NCBI RefSeq assembly: GCF_031143425.1
Contig: NC_090437.1
Location: forward strand, 1,178,036,863 to 1,178,100,862
Direction of reading: 5' to 3'
Source of the DNA: Pleurodeles waltl
Lineage: Eukaryota; Chordata; Amphibia; Caudata; Salamandridae
DNA length: 64,000 nucleotides
A program made the translations under genes and the position numbers. Numbering within the stretch: position 1 is the first letter of the stretch; every line of letters begins with the position of its first letter. The notes below the pieces were generated by a model, which worked only from the letters and a program-made list of their open reading frames with translations, was not told the DNA's origin and did no database searches. Shown here piece by piece: positions 1 through 12,357 of this stretch.

Positions 1-3000
1 AAAAGTGTTTTTTTGGCCAAATTTTGTGGTTTGCAAAGGATTCTGGGTAACACAACCTGGTGGGAGCCCCACAAGTCATTCCGTCTTGTATTCTTCTACG
101 TATTTAGTATTAAAAAATACACAGGTTTTGTAGGTTTCCCTTGGTGCCGGCTGAGCTCAAGGCCAAAATCCACAGGTAGGCACTTTGCAAAAAACAGTTC
201 TGTTTTCTTTGGGAAAATGTGATGTGTTCTCATTGTGTTTTGGGGCATTTCCTGTCACGGGCACTAGGCCTACCCACACAAATGAGGTATCATTATATCA
301 GGAGACTTGGGGGAACGCTGGGTGGAAGGAAATTTGTGGCTCCTCTCAGATTCCAGAACTTTCTGTCACCGAAATGTGAGGAAAAAGTGTTTTTTTTAGC
401 CACATTTTGAAGTTTGCAAAGGATTCCGGGTAACAGAACCTGGTGAGAGCCCCACAAGTCACCCCCATCTTGGACTACCCTATGTGTCTAGATTTAAAAA
501 ATGTACAGGTTTGGTAAGTTTCCCTATGTGCCGGCTGAGCTAGAACCAAAGTCCACAGGTAGGCACTTTCTATAAAACAGCTCTGTTTTCTTTGGGAAAA
601 TGTGATGTGTCCACATTGTGTTTCGGGGCATTTCCTGTTGTGGCACTAGGCCTACCCACACAAGTGAGGTACCATTTTTATCGGGAGACTTGGGCGAACG
701 CTGGGTGGGAGTAAATATGTGGCTCCGCTCTGATTCCAGAACTTTCTGTCAGCGAAATGTGATGAAAAAGTGTTTTTTTGGCAAAATTTTGAGGTTTGCA
801 AAGGATTCTGGGTAACAGAACCTGGTGGGAGCCCCACAAGTCATCCCGTTTTGGATTCCTCTATGTGTTTAGTTTTCAAAAATACACAGGTCTGGTAGGT
901 TTCTCTAGGTGCCGGCTGAGCTCGAAGCCAAAATCCACAGGTAGGCACTTTGCAAAAAACAGTTCTGTTTTCTTTGGGAAAATGTGATGTGTCCACATAG
1001 TGTTTTGGGGCATTTCGTGTAGCCGGCACCGGGCCTGCCCACACAAGTGAGGTATCATTTATATCGGGAGGCTTGGGAGAACACTAGTTGGAAGGAAATT
1101 TGTGGCTCCTCTCAGATTCCAAAAACTTCTGTCACCGAAATGTGAGTAAAACGTGTTTTTTTAGCCACATTTTGAGGTTTGCAAAGGATTCTGGGTAACA
1201 GAACCTGGTGAGAAAATGTGATGTGTCCACATTGTGTTTTGGGGCATTTCCTGTCGCGGGCACTAGGCCTACCCACACAAATGAGGTATCATTATATCAG
1301 GCGACTTGGGGGAACACTGGGTGGAACGAAATTTGTGGCTCCTCTCAGATTCCAGAACTTTCTGTCACCGAAATGTGAGGAAAAAGGTTTTTTTTGGCCA
1401 AATTTTGAGGTTTGCAAAGGATTCTGGGTAACACAACCTGGTGGGAGCCCCACAAGTCATCCCGGGGTTAGATTCCTCTACGTGTTTAGTTTTCAAAAAT
1501 ACACAGGTCTGGTAGGTTTCCCTAGGTGCCGGCTGAGCTCGAAGCCAAAATCCAAAGGTAGGCACTCTGCAAAAAACAGTTCTGTTTTCTTTGGGAAAAT
1601 GTGATGTGTCCACATAGTGTTTTGGGGCATTTCGTGTAGCCGGCACCGGGCCTGCCCACACAAGTGAGGTATCATTTATATCGGGAGGCTTGGGAGAACA
1701 CTGGGTGGAAGGAAATTTGTGGCTCCTCTCAGATTCCAAAACTTTCTGTCACCGAAATGTGAGGAAAAAGTGTTTTTTTTAGCCACATTTTGAGGTTTGC
1801 AAAGGATTCTGGGTAACAGAACCTGGTGAGAGTCCCACAAGTCACCCCCATCTTGGAATACCCTATGTGTCCAGTTTTAAAAAATGTACAGGTTTGGTAG
1901 GTTTCCCTATGTGCCGGCTGAGCTAGAGGCCAAAATCCACAGTTAGGCACTTTGCAAAAAACAGCTCTGTTTTCTTTGGGAAAATGTGATGTGTCCACAT
2001 AGTGTTTTGGGGCATTTCATGGTGCGGGCACTAGGCCTGCCCACACAAATAAGGTATCATTTATATCGGGAGGCTTGGGGAACCCGTGGGTGGAAGGAAA
2101 TTTGTGGCTCCTCTCAGATTCCAGAACTTTCTGTCACCGAAATGTGAGGAAAAGTTTTTTTTTAGCTAAATTTTGAGGTTTGCAAGGGATCATGGGTACC
2201 AGCACCTGCTGAGAGCCCCACAAGTCAACCCATCTTGGAATACCCTATGTGTCTAGTTTTCAAAAATGTAGAGGTTTTGTAGGTTTCCCTAGGTGCCGGC
2301 TGAGCTAGAGGCCAAAATCCACAGGTAGGCACTTTGCAAAAAACAGATCTGTTTTCTTTGGGAAAATGTGATGTGTCCACATAGTGTTTTGGGGCATTTC
2401 CTGTCGTGGGCACTAGGCCTACCCACACAAGTGAGGTACCATTTTTATCGGGAGAATTGGGGAAATGCTGGGTGGAAGTTAATTTGTGGCTCCTCTCTGA
2501 TTCCAGAACTTTCTGTCAGCGAAATGTGATGGAAAAGTGTTTTTTTGGCCAAAGTTTGAGGTTTGCAAAGGATTCTGGGTAACACAACCTGGTGGGAGCC
2601 CCACAATTCATCCCGTCTTGGATTCCTCTACGTATTTAGTTTTAAAAAATACACAGGTTTCGTAGGTTTCCCTAGGTGCCGGCTGAGCTTAAGGCCAAAA
2701 TCTACAGGTACGCACTTTGCAAAAATCAGTTCTGTTCTCTTTGGGAAAATGTGATGTGTCCACATTATGTTTTGGGGCATTTCCTGTTGCGGGCAATAGG
2801 CCTACCCACACAAATGAGGTATCATTATATCAGGAGACTTGGGGGAACACTGGGTGGAAGGAAATTTGTGGCTCCTCTCAGATTCCAAAACTTTCTGTCA
2901 CCGAAATGTGAGGAAAAAGTGTTTTTTTAGCCACATTTTGAGGTTTCCAAAGGATTCCGGGTAACAGAACCTGGTGAGAGCCCCACAAGTCGCCCCCATC

Positions 3001-3532
3001 TTGGACTACCCTATGTGTCTAGATTTAAAAAATGTAGAGGTTTGGTACGTTTCCCTATGTGCCGGCTGAGCTAGAGCCAAAGTCCACAGGTAGGCACTTT
3101 GCAAAAAACAGCTCTGTTTTCTTTGGTAAAATGTGATGTGTCCACATAGTGTTTTGGGGCATTTCCTGTCGTGGGCACTAGGCCTACCCACACAAGTGAG
3201 GTACCATTTTTATCGGGGAGGCTTGGGAGAACGCTGGGTGGAAGGATATTTGTGGCTCCTCTCTGATTCCAGAACATTCTGTCAGCGAAATAAGATGAAA
3301 ACGTGTTTTTTTGGCCACATTTTGAGGTTTGCAAAGGATTCTGGGTAACACAACCTGATGGGAGCCCCATAAGTCATCCCGTCTTGGAATCCCCTACGTG
3401 TTTAGCTTTAAAAAATACACAGGTTTGGTAGGTTTCCCTATGTGCCGGCTGAGCTAGAGGCCAAAATCCACAGGTAGGCACTTTACAAAAAACAGCTCTG
3501 TTTTCTTTGGGAAAATGTGATGTGTCCACATA

Positions 3533-4449
3533 GGGCCATATTTAGAGTTTTCGACGCACAACTGCGCCAACGCAGTTGTGCGTCAAAAAATCTAACGCCG
3601 GCTAACGCCATTCTGAAGCGCCATGCGGGCACCGTATTTATTCAATGACGTTAGCCGGTGTTAGCCGGCGGAGCTGCCTGGTGTGCGTAAAAAAAAATTA
3701 CTTACACCAGGCAGCGCCGGCGTAGGGGAATATGGAGCTTGGGTGTCAAAAAATGGGGCAAGTCAGGCTGAGGCAAAATTTTCGCCTCAACCCGATTTGC
3801 GCCATTTTATTTTACTCCCAACCCCCATTGAAATGACTCCTGTCTTAGCAAAGACAGGAGTCATGCCCCCTTGCCCGATGGCCATGCCCAGGGGACTTAT
3901 GTCCCCTGGGCATGGTCATTGGGCATAGTGGCATGTAGGGGGGTGCAAATCAGGCCCCCCTATGCCACAAAAAAAAAAAAAAAAAAAAACTTACCTGAAC
4001 TTACCTTACGTTCCCTGGGATGGGTCCCTCCATCCTTGGGCGTCCTCCTGGGGTGGGCAATGGTGGGAGGGGGTGTCCCTGGGGTGATGGTAGGGCACCT
4101 CTGGGCTCCTTCCGAGCCCACAGGTCCCTTAACGCCTGCCCTGACCAGGCGTTAAAAAATGACACAAAAGCGGCTGGACGTCATTTTTTTTGACCCGCCC
4201 ACTCCCGGGCGTCATTTTTGCCCGGGAGTGTCAATACGGCGCACATGCCTCGGAGTCATTTTTTAGAAGGGAACGCCTACCTTGCATATCATTAACGCAA
4301 AGTAGGTGTCCACGCAAAAAAATGACGCAAACTCCATGAACTTTGGCGCTAGATGCGTCTAACGCCAGAGTATAAATATGGAGTTCGTTTTGCGTCGAAT
4401 TTGCGTTAAAAAAAACGACGCAAATCCGCACAGAGTATAAATATGGCCC
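3533..4449. mobile_element. Non-autonomous DNA transposon (MITE) with ATATTTA-type TIR and internal hairpins
   Basis: This 917-bp block interrupts one unit of the 383-bp array. The ends are a perfect 12-bp inverted repeat, GGGCCATATTTA and TAAATATGGCCC, and the array sequence ATA flanks both sides (3530-3532, 4450-4452), a 3-bp target duplication. It has no transposase-like frame. The interior is a series of inverted repeats: GACGCACAACTGCG/CGCAGTTGTGCGTC near 3553-3585, GCTGCCTGGTGT/ACACCAGGCAGC, ACTCCTGTCTT/AAGACAGGAGT near 3836-3861, CATGCCCAGGGGAC/GTCCCCTGGGCATG, and ACTCCCGGGC/GCCCGGGAGT. A run of about 22 A lies near 3968. The superfamily is inferred from the 3-bp TSD (PIF/Harbinger-like) and is not certain. 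Confidence 0.85.
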
Positions 4450-5217
4450 ATAGTGTTTTGGGGCATTTCCTGTCAAGGGCACTAGGCCTACCCACACAAG
4501 TGAGGTACCATTTTTATCGGGAGACTTGGGGGAACGCTGGGTGGAAGTAAATTTGTGGCTCCTCTCTGATTCCAGAACTTTCTGTCAGCGAAATGTGATG
4601 AAAAAGTGTTTTTTTGGCCAAAGTTTGAGGTTTGCAAAGGATTCTGGGTAACACAACGTGGTGGGAGCCCCACAAGTCATCCCGTCTTAGATTCCTCTAC
4701 GTATTTAGTTTTAAAAAATACACAGGTTTGGTAGGTTTACCTAGGTGCTGGCTGAGCTCAAGGCCAAAATCCACAGGTAGGCACTTTGCAAAAATCAGGT
4801 CTGTTTTCTTTGGGAAAATGTGATGTGTCCACATTATGTTTTGGGGCATTTCCTGTCGCGGGCACTTGGCCTACCCACACCAATGAGGTATCATTATATC
4901 AGGAGACTTGGGGGAACACTGGGTGGAAGGAAATTTGTGGCTCCTCTCAGATTCCAAAACTTTCTGTCACCGAAATGTGAGGAAAAAGTGTTTTTTTAGC
5001 CACATTTTGAAGTTTGCAAAGGATTCCGGGTAACAGAACCTGGTGAGAGCCCCACAAGTCACCCCCATCTTGGACTACCCTATGTGTCTAGATTTAAAAA
5101 ATGTACAGGTTTGGTAGGTTTCCCTATGTGCCGGCTGAGCTAGAGCCAAAGTCCACAGATAGGCACTTTGCAAAAAACAGCTCTGTTTTCTTTGGGGAAA
5201 TGTGATGTGTCCACGTA

Positions 5218-5847
5218 GAGGGTCATTCTGACCCTGGCGGCCGGTGGCCGCCAGGGCCACCGACCACGGGAGCACCGCCGACAGGCTGGCGGTGCTCCAA
5301 TGAGCATTCTGACCGCGGCGGTTCAGCCGCGGTCAGAAGCGGAAAGTCAGCGGTCTCCCGCTGACTTTCCGCTGCTCATTGGAATCCTCATGGCTGCGGA
5401 GCGCGCTCCGCAGCCATGAGGATTCTGACCCCCCCTACCGCCATCCAGTTCATGGCGGGAAAGCCGCCATGAACAGGATGGCGGTAGGGGGGGTCGCGGG
5501 GCCCCTGGGGGCCCCTGCCGTGCCCATGCCAATGGCATGGGCACGGCAGGGGCCCCCGTAAGAGGGCCCCAAAATGTATTTCACTGTCTGCCTTGCAGAC
5601 AGTGAAATACGCGACGGGTGCAGTAGCACCCGTCGCACCTTCCCACTCCGCCGGCTCGATTACGAGCCGGCATCCTCGTGGGAAGGTCGTTTTCCCCTGG
5701 GCTGGCGGGCGGTTTAACTGGAACCGCCCGCCAGCCCAGGGGAAAACTCGTAATACCCGCCGCGGTCTTTTGACCGCGGCGCGGTAATTTGGAGGGCGCG
5801 ATCCTGGCGGGCGGCCTCCGCCGCCCGCCAGGGTCATAATGAGGCCC
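5218..5847. mobile_element. Hairpin-chain Harbinger-type MITE
   Basis: A 630-bp insertion in another unit of the array. The left end GAGGGTCATTCTGACCCTGG and the reverse complement of the right end GGGCCTCATTATGACCCTGG form the TIR; GTA (5215-5217) and ATA (5848-5850) flank it as an imperfect 3-bp TSD. Almost the whole body is a string of inverted repeats placed end to end: 5232-5256, 5269-5298, 5307-5338, 5338-5373, 5382-5425, 5426-5494, 5507-5557, 5576-5610, 5611-5636, 5637-5688, 5689-5747, 5758-5781 and 5803-5832. Most arms are perfect or have one mismatch. There is no credible coding frame; overlapping open frames on both strands here come from the palindromes. Confidence 0.9.
5382..5425. 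repeat. 44-bp perfect palindrome without loop
   Basis: The two 22-bp halves are exact reverse complements meeting at GCG|CGC. It is the tightest of the hairpins in the surrounding MITE and could extrude as a cruciform. Confidence 0.95.
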
Positions 5848-8800
5848 ATAGTGTTTTGGGGCATTTCCTGTCATGGGCACTAGGCCTACCCACACAAGTG
5901 AGGTGCCATTTTTATCGGGAGACTTAGGGGAACGCTGGGTGGAAGGAAATTTGTGGCTCCTCTCTGATTCCAGAACTTTCTGTCAGCGAAATGTGATGAA
6001 AAAGTGTTTTTTTGGCCAAAGTTTGAGGTTTGCAAAGGATTCTGGGTAACACAACCTGTTGGGAGCCCCACAAGTCATCCCGTCTTGGATTCCTCTACGT
6101 ATTTAGTTTTAAAAAATACACAGGTTTGGTAGGTTTCCCTAGGGGCCGGCTGAGCTCAAGGCCAAAATCCACAGGTAGGCACTTTGCAAAAATCAGGTCT
6201 TTTTTCTTTGGGAAAATGTGATGTGTCCACATTATGTTTTGGGGCATTTCCCGTCGCGGGCACTAGGCCTACCCACACAAATGAGGTATCATTATATCAG
6301 GAGACTTGGGGGAACACTGAGTGGAAGGAAATTTGTGGCTCCTCTCTGATTCCAAAACTTTCTGTCAGCGAAATATGATGAAAAAGTGTTTTTTTGGCCA
6401 AAGTTTGAGGTTTGCTAAGGATTCTGGGTAACACAACCTGGTGGGAGCCCCACAAGTCTTCCCGTCTTAGATTCCTCTATGTATTTAGTTTTAAAAAATA
6501 CACAGGTCCGGTAGGTTTCCCTAGGTGCCGGCTGAGCTCAAGGCCAAAATCCACAGGTAGGCACTCTGCAAAAATCAGGCCTGTTTTCTCTGGGAAAATG
6601 TGATGTGTCCACATAGTGTTTTGGGGCATTTCCTATCGCAGGCACTAGGCCTACCCACAGAAATGAGGTATCATTATTTCAGGAGACTTGGGGGAACACT
6701 GGGTGGAAGGAAATTTGTGGCTCCTCTCAGATTCCAAACTTTCTGTCACCGAAATGTGAGGAAAAAGTTTTTTTTTAGCCACATTTTGAAGTTTGCAAAG
6801 GATTCCGGGTAACAGAACCTGGTGAGAGCCCCACAAGTCACCCCCATCTTGGACTACCCTATGTGTCTAGATTTAAAAAATGTACAGGTTTGGTAGGTTT
6901 CCCTATGTGCCGGCTGAACTAGAGCCAAAGTCCACAGGTAGGCACTTTGCAAAAAACAGCTCTGTTTTCTTTGTGAAAATGTGATGTTTCCACATACTGT
7001 TTTGGGGCATTTCGTGTCATGGGCACTAGGCCTACCCACACAAGTGAGGTACCATTTTTATCGGGAGACTTGGGGGAAAGCTGGGTGGAAGGAAATTTGT
7101 GGCTCCTCTCTGATTCAAGAACTTTCTGTCAGCGAAATGTGATGAAAAAGTGTTTTTTTGGCCAAAGTTTGAGGTTTGCAAAGGATTCAGGGTAACACAA
7201 CCTGGTGGGAGCCCCACGAGTCATCCCGTCTTGGATTCCTCTACGTATTTAATTTTAAAAAATACACAGGTTTGATAGGTTTACCTAGGTGCCGGCTGAG
7301 CTCAAGGCCAAAATCCACAGGTAGGCACTTTGCAAAAATCAGGTCTGTTTTCTTTGGGAAAATGTGATGTGTCCACATTATGTTTTGGGGCATTTCCTGT
7401 CGCAGGCACTAGGCCTACCCACACAAATGAGGTATCATTATATCAGGAGACTTGGGGGAACACTGGGTGGAAGGAAATGTGTGGCTCCTCTCAGATTCCA
7501 GAACTTTCTGTCACCGAAATGTGAGCAAAAGTGTTTTTATTTAGCCAAATTATGAGGTTTGCAAGGGATCATGGGTAACAGAACCTGGTGAGAGCCCCAC
7601 AAGTCACCCCACCTTGGATTACCCTATGTGTCTAGTTTTCAAAAATGTACAGGTTAGGTAGGTTTCCTTATGTGCCGGCTGAGCTAGAGGCCAAAATCCA
7701 CAGCTAGGCACTTTGCAAAAAACAGCTCTGTTTTCATTTGGAAAATGTGATGTGTCCACGTTGTGTTTTGGGGAATTTCCTGTCGTGGGCACTAGGCCTA
7801 CCCACACAAGTGAGGTACCATTTTAATCGGGAGACGTGGGGAACGCTGGGTGGAAGTAAATATGTGGCTCCTCTCTGATTCCAGAACTTTCTGTCAGCGA
7901 AATCTGATGAAAAAGTGTTTTTTTGGCCTAATTTTCAGGTTTGCAAAGGATTCTGGGTAACACAACCTGGTGGGAGCCCCACAAGTCATCCCGTTTTGGA
8001 TTCCTCTACGTGTTCAGTTTTCAAAAATACACAGGTCTGGTAGGTTTCCGTAGGTGCCGGCTGAGCTCGAAGCCAAAATCCACAGGTAGGCACTCTGCAA
8101 AAAACAGGTCTGTTTTCTTTGGGAAAATGTTATGTGTCCACATAGTGCTTTGGGGCATTTCGTGTAACCGGCACCGGGCCTGCCCACACAAGTGAGGTAT
8201 CATTTATATTGGGAGGCTTGGGAGAACACTGGGTGGAAGGAAATTTGTGGCTCCTCTCAGATTCCAAAACTTTCTGTCAGCGAAATGTGATGAAAAAGTG
8301 TTTTTTTGGCCAAAGTTTGAGGTTTGCAAAGGATTCTGGGTAACACAACCTGATGGGAGCACCACAAGTCATCCCGTCTTGGATTCCTCTACGTATTTAG
8401 TTTTAAAAAATACACAGGTTTGGTAGGTTTCCCTAGTTGCCGGCTGAGCTCAAGGCCAAAATCCACAGGTAGGCACTTTGCAAAAAACACGTCTGTTTTC
8501 TTTGGGAAAATGTGATGTGTCCACGTTGTGTTTCGGGGCATTTCCTGGAGCGTGCACTAGGCCTGCCCACACAAATGAGGCACCATTATATCAGGAGACT
8601 TGGGGGAACACTGGGTAGAATGAAATGTGTGGCTCCTCTCAGATTCCAGAACTTTCTGTCACCGAAATGTGAGGAAAAGTGTTTTTTTTTAGCCAATTTG
8701 TGAGGTTTGCAAGGGATCATGGGTAACAGAACCTGGTGAGAGCCCCACAAGTCACCACATCTTGGATTACCCTATGTGTCTAGTTTTAAAAAATGTACAG

Positions 8801-11330
8801 GTTTGGTAGGTTTCCTTATGTGCCGGCTGAGCTAGAGGCCAAAATCCACAGGTAGGCACTTTGCCAAAAACAGCTCTGTTTTCCTTTGGAAAATGTGATG
8901 TGTCCACGTTGTGTTTTGGGGCATTTCCTGTCATGGGCACTAGGCCTACCCACACAAGTGATTTACCATTTTTATCGGGAGACTTGGGGAACGCTGGGTG
9001 GAAGTAAATATGTGGCTCCTCTCTGATTGCAGAACTTTCTGTCAGCGAAATGTGATGAAAAAGTTTTTTGGGGGCCTAATTTTGAGGTTTGCAAAGGATT
9101 CTGGGTGACACAGCTTGGTGGGAGCCCCACAAGTCATCCCGTTTTGAATTCCTCTACGTGTTTAGTTTTCAAAAATACACAGGTCTGGTAGGTTTCCCTA
9201 GGAGCCGGCTGAGCTTGAAGCCAAAATCCACAGGTAGGCACTTTGCAAAAAACAGGTCTGTTTTCTTTGGGAAAATGTGATGTGTTCACGTTGTGTTTTG
9301 GGGCATTTCCTGGAGTGGGCACTAGGCCTGCCCACACAAATGAGGTATCATTATATCAGGAGACTTGGGGGAACACTGGGTGGAAGGAAATTTGTGGCTC
9401 CTCTCTGATTCCAGAACTTTCTGTCACCGAAATGTGAGGAAAAAGTTTTTTTTTTAGCCACATTTTGAGGTTTGCAAAGGATTCTGGGTAACAGAACCTG
9501 GTGAGAGCCCCACAAGTCACCCCATCTTGAAATACCCTATGTATCTAGATTTCAAAAATTTACAATTTTGGTAGGTTTCCCTATGTGCCGGCTGAGCTAG
9601 AGGCCAAAATCCACAGGGAGGCACTTTGCAAAAAACAGCTTTGTTTTCTTTGGGAAAATGTGATGTGTCCATGTTGTGTTTTGGGGCATTTCCTGGAGCG
9701 GGCACTAGGCCTGCCCACACAAATGAGGTATCATTATATCAGGAGACTTGGGGGAACACTGGGTGGAAGGAAATTTGTGGCTCCTCTCTGATTCCAGAAC
9801 TTTCTGTCAGCGAAATGTGATGAAAAAGTGTTTTTTTTAGCCACATTTTGTGGTTTGCAAAGGATTCTGGGTAACAGAACCTGGTGAGAGCCCCACAAGT
9901 CACCCCCATCTTGGATTACCCTATGTGTCTAGATTTAAAAAATGCACAGGTTTGGTAGGTTTCCCTCTGTGCCGGCTGAGCTAGAGGCCAAAATCCACAG
10001 GTAGGCACTTTGCAAAAAACAGGTCTGTTTTCTTTGGGAAAATGTGATGTGTCCACATTGTGTTTTGTGGCATTTCCTGTTGCGGGCACTAGGCCTATCC
10101 ACACAAATTAGGTATCATTATATCAGGAGACTTGGGAGAACACTGGGTGGAAGGAAATTTGTGGCTCCTCTCTGATTCCAGAACTTTCTGTCACCGAAAT
10201 GTGAGGAAAAAGTGTTTTTTTTGCCAAATTTTGAGGTTAGCAAAAGATTATGGGTAACAGAACCTGGTGAGAGCCCCACAAGTCACCCCATCTTGGAGTA
10301 CCCTATGTGTCTAGTTTTAAAAAATTTACAGCTTTTGTAGGTTTCCCTATGTGCCGGCTGAGCTAGAGGCCAAAATCCACAGGTAGGCACTTTGCAAAAA
10401 ACAGCTCTGTTTTCTTTGGGAAAATGTGATGTGTCCACGTTGTGTTTTGGGGCATTTCCTGTCGCGGGCACTAGGCCTACCCACACAAGTGAGGTACCAT
10501 TTTTATCAGGAGACTTGGGGGAACGCTGGGTGGAAGGACATTTGTGGCTCCTCTCTGATTCCAGAACTTTCTGTCACCGAAATGTGAGGAAAAAGTGTTT
10601 TTTTAGCCAAATTTTGAGGTTAGCAAAGGATTATGGGCAACAGAACCTGGGGATAGCCCCACAAGTCACCCCATGTTGGATTATCCTATGTGTCTAGTTT
10701 TGAAAAATGTACAGGTTTGGTAGGTTTCCCTATGTGCAGACTGAGCTAGAGGCCAAAATCCACAGGTAGGCACTTTGCAAAAAACAGCTCTGTTTTCTTT
10801 GGGGAAAATGTGATGTGTCCATGTTGTGTTTTGGGGCATTTCCTGTCGCGGGCACTAGGCCTACCCACACAAATGAGGTATCATTATATCAGGAGACTTG
10901 GGGGAACGCTGGGTGGAAGGAAATTTGTGGCTCCTCTCAGATTCCAGAATTTCTGTCACCGAAATGTAAGGAAAAAGTGTTTTTTTGGCCAAATTGTGAG
11001 GTTTTCAAAGGATTCTGGGTAACAGAACCTGGTGAGAGCCCCACAAGTCACCCCATCTTGGATTCCCGTAGGTGTCTAGTTTTAAAAAATGCACAGGTTT
11101 GCTTTGTTTTCCCAGGTGCCGGCTGAGCTAGAGGCCAAAATCTACAGCTAGGCACTTTGCAAAGAAAATGACAGATTTCAATGTAAAAATGTGATGTGTC
11201 CATGTTGCGTTTCCTGTTGCGTGCATTAAGCCTACCCATGCAACTGAGGTACAATTTTTATCAGGACACTTGGGGGAACACAGAATAGCAAAACAAGTGG
11301 TATTGCGCATAGTCTTTCTCTACATTTTTT

Positions 11331-12353
11331 CCTTCTAAACGTAAGACAGTGTGTAAAAAAGACATTTATTTCAGAAATGCCCTGTAATTCACATGCTAGT
11401 ATGGGCACCCCGGAATTCAGAGATGTGCAAATAACCACTGTTTCTCAACACCTTATCTTGTGCCCATTTTAGAAATAGAAAGGTTTTCTCAATACCTATT
11501 TTTCACTCTTTATATTTCAGCAAATGAATTGCTGTATACCCGGTATAGAAAATTAAGACCTATTGCAAGGTGCAGCTCATTTATTGGCTCTGGATACCTA
11601 GGGTTCTTAATGAACCTACAAGCCCTACATACTCCCACAACCAGAAGAGTCCAGCAGACGTAACGGTATATTGCTTTAAAAAATCTGATATCGCAGGAAA
11701 AAGTTACAGAGTAAAACGTGGAGAAAAATGGCTGGTTTTTTCACCTCCATTTCAATATTATTTCATTTCAGCTGTTATTTTCTGTAGGGAATCCTTGTAG
11801 GATCCACACATATTACCCCTTGCTGAATTCAAAATGTTGTCTACTTTTCCGAAATGTTTAGCTTTCCGGGATCCAGCATTGGTTTCACAACCATTTCTGT
11901 CACTAACTGGAAGGTGGCTGAAAGCACATAAAATCGTAAAAATGGGGTATGTTCAGTAAAATGCCAAAAATTGTGCTGAAAAACTGGGTTTTATGATTCA
12001 AGTCTGCCTGTTCCAGAAAGCCGGGAAGATTGTGATTTTAGCACTGCAAACCCTTTGTTGATGCCATTTTCAGGGAAATAAACCCAAGCCTTCTTCTGCA
12101 TCCCTTTTTTTCTTTTCTTTTTAAAAAAAAAACGAAATGTTTGCTCTATTTTGGCTAATTCCTTGGTCTCCTTCAGGGGAACTAACAAACTCTGGGTACC
12201 TCTAGAATCCCTAGGATGTTGGTAAAAAAGGACGGAAATTTGGCGTGGGTAGCTTTTGTGGACAAAATGTTATGAGGTCCTAAGCACGAACTGCCCCAAA
12301 TAGCCAAAAAAAGGCCTTCCACCTGAGGGCGAAAAGGCCTGGCAGCGAAGGGG
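11331..12353. mobile_element. Right arm of a piggyBac-like non-autonomous element
   Basis: After the array decays, about 1 kb of unrepeated sequence ends abruptly as GGCCTGGCAGCGAAGGGG followed by TTAA (12354-12357). Read inward this is TTAA then CCCCTTCGCTGCCAGGCC, the form of a piggyBac terminus (CCC start against a TTAA target). No transposase frame is visible. If the call is right, the 383-bp array is the amplified interior of this element and its left end, also at a TTAA, lies upstream of the window. The family call rests only on the terminus. Confidence 0.55.
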
Positions 12354-12357
12354 TTAA

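Larger units (their letters stand above)
1..11330. repeat. 383-bp tandem array (about 26 units)
   Basis: The segment TTGCAAAGGATTCTGGGTAAC recurs with a 382-385 bp step at 31, 414, 796, 1179, 1797, 2180, 2563, 3329, 4632, 5014, 6030, 6412, 6793, 7176, 7559, 7941, 8324, 8707, 9089, 9472, 9855, 10239, 10621 and about 11003. Larger steps are explained by two MITE insertions (3533-4449, 5218-5847) and one short step (1179 to 1412, 233 bp) by an internal deletion. Two unit types alternate irregularly: one reads GTCATCCCGTCTTGGATTCC and GAGCTCAAGGCC, the other GTCACCCCATCTTGGATTACC and GAGCTAGAGGCC. The array decays after about 11.05 kb; its left edge is outside the window. Open frames of 60-130 codons recur once per unit and are products of the repeat, not genes. 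Confidence 0.95.

Noticed and set aside
5347..5895. Overlapping long frames on both strands, Pro/Gly/Arg-rich
   Set aside because: They lie inside the hairpin-chain MITE; GC-rich palindromes give mirrored open frames by default.
13..11126. Dozens of 60-130 codon open frames, many nearly identical
   Set aside because: They repeat once per 383-bp unit, on both strands, with no domain; they exist because the unit happens to lack stops in some frames.
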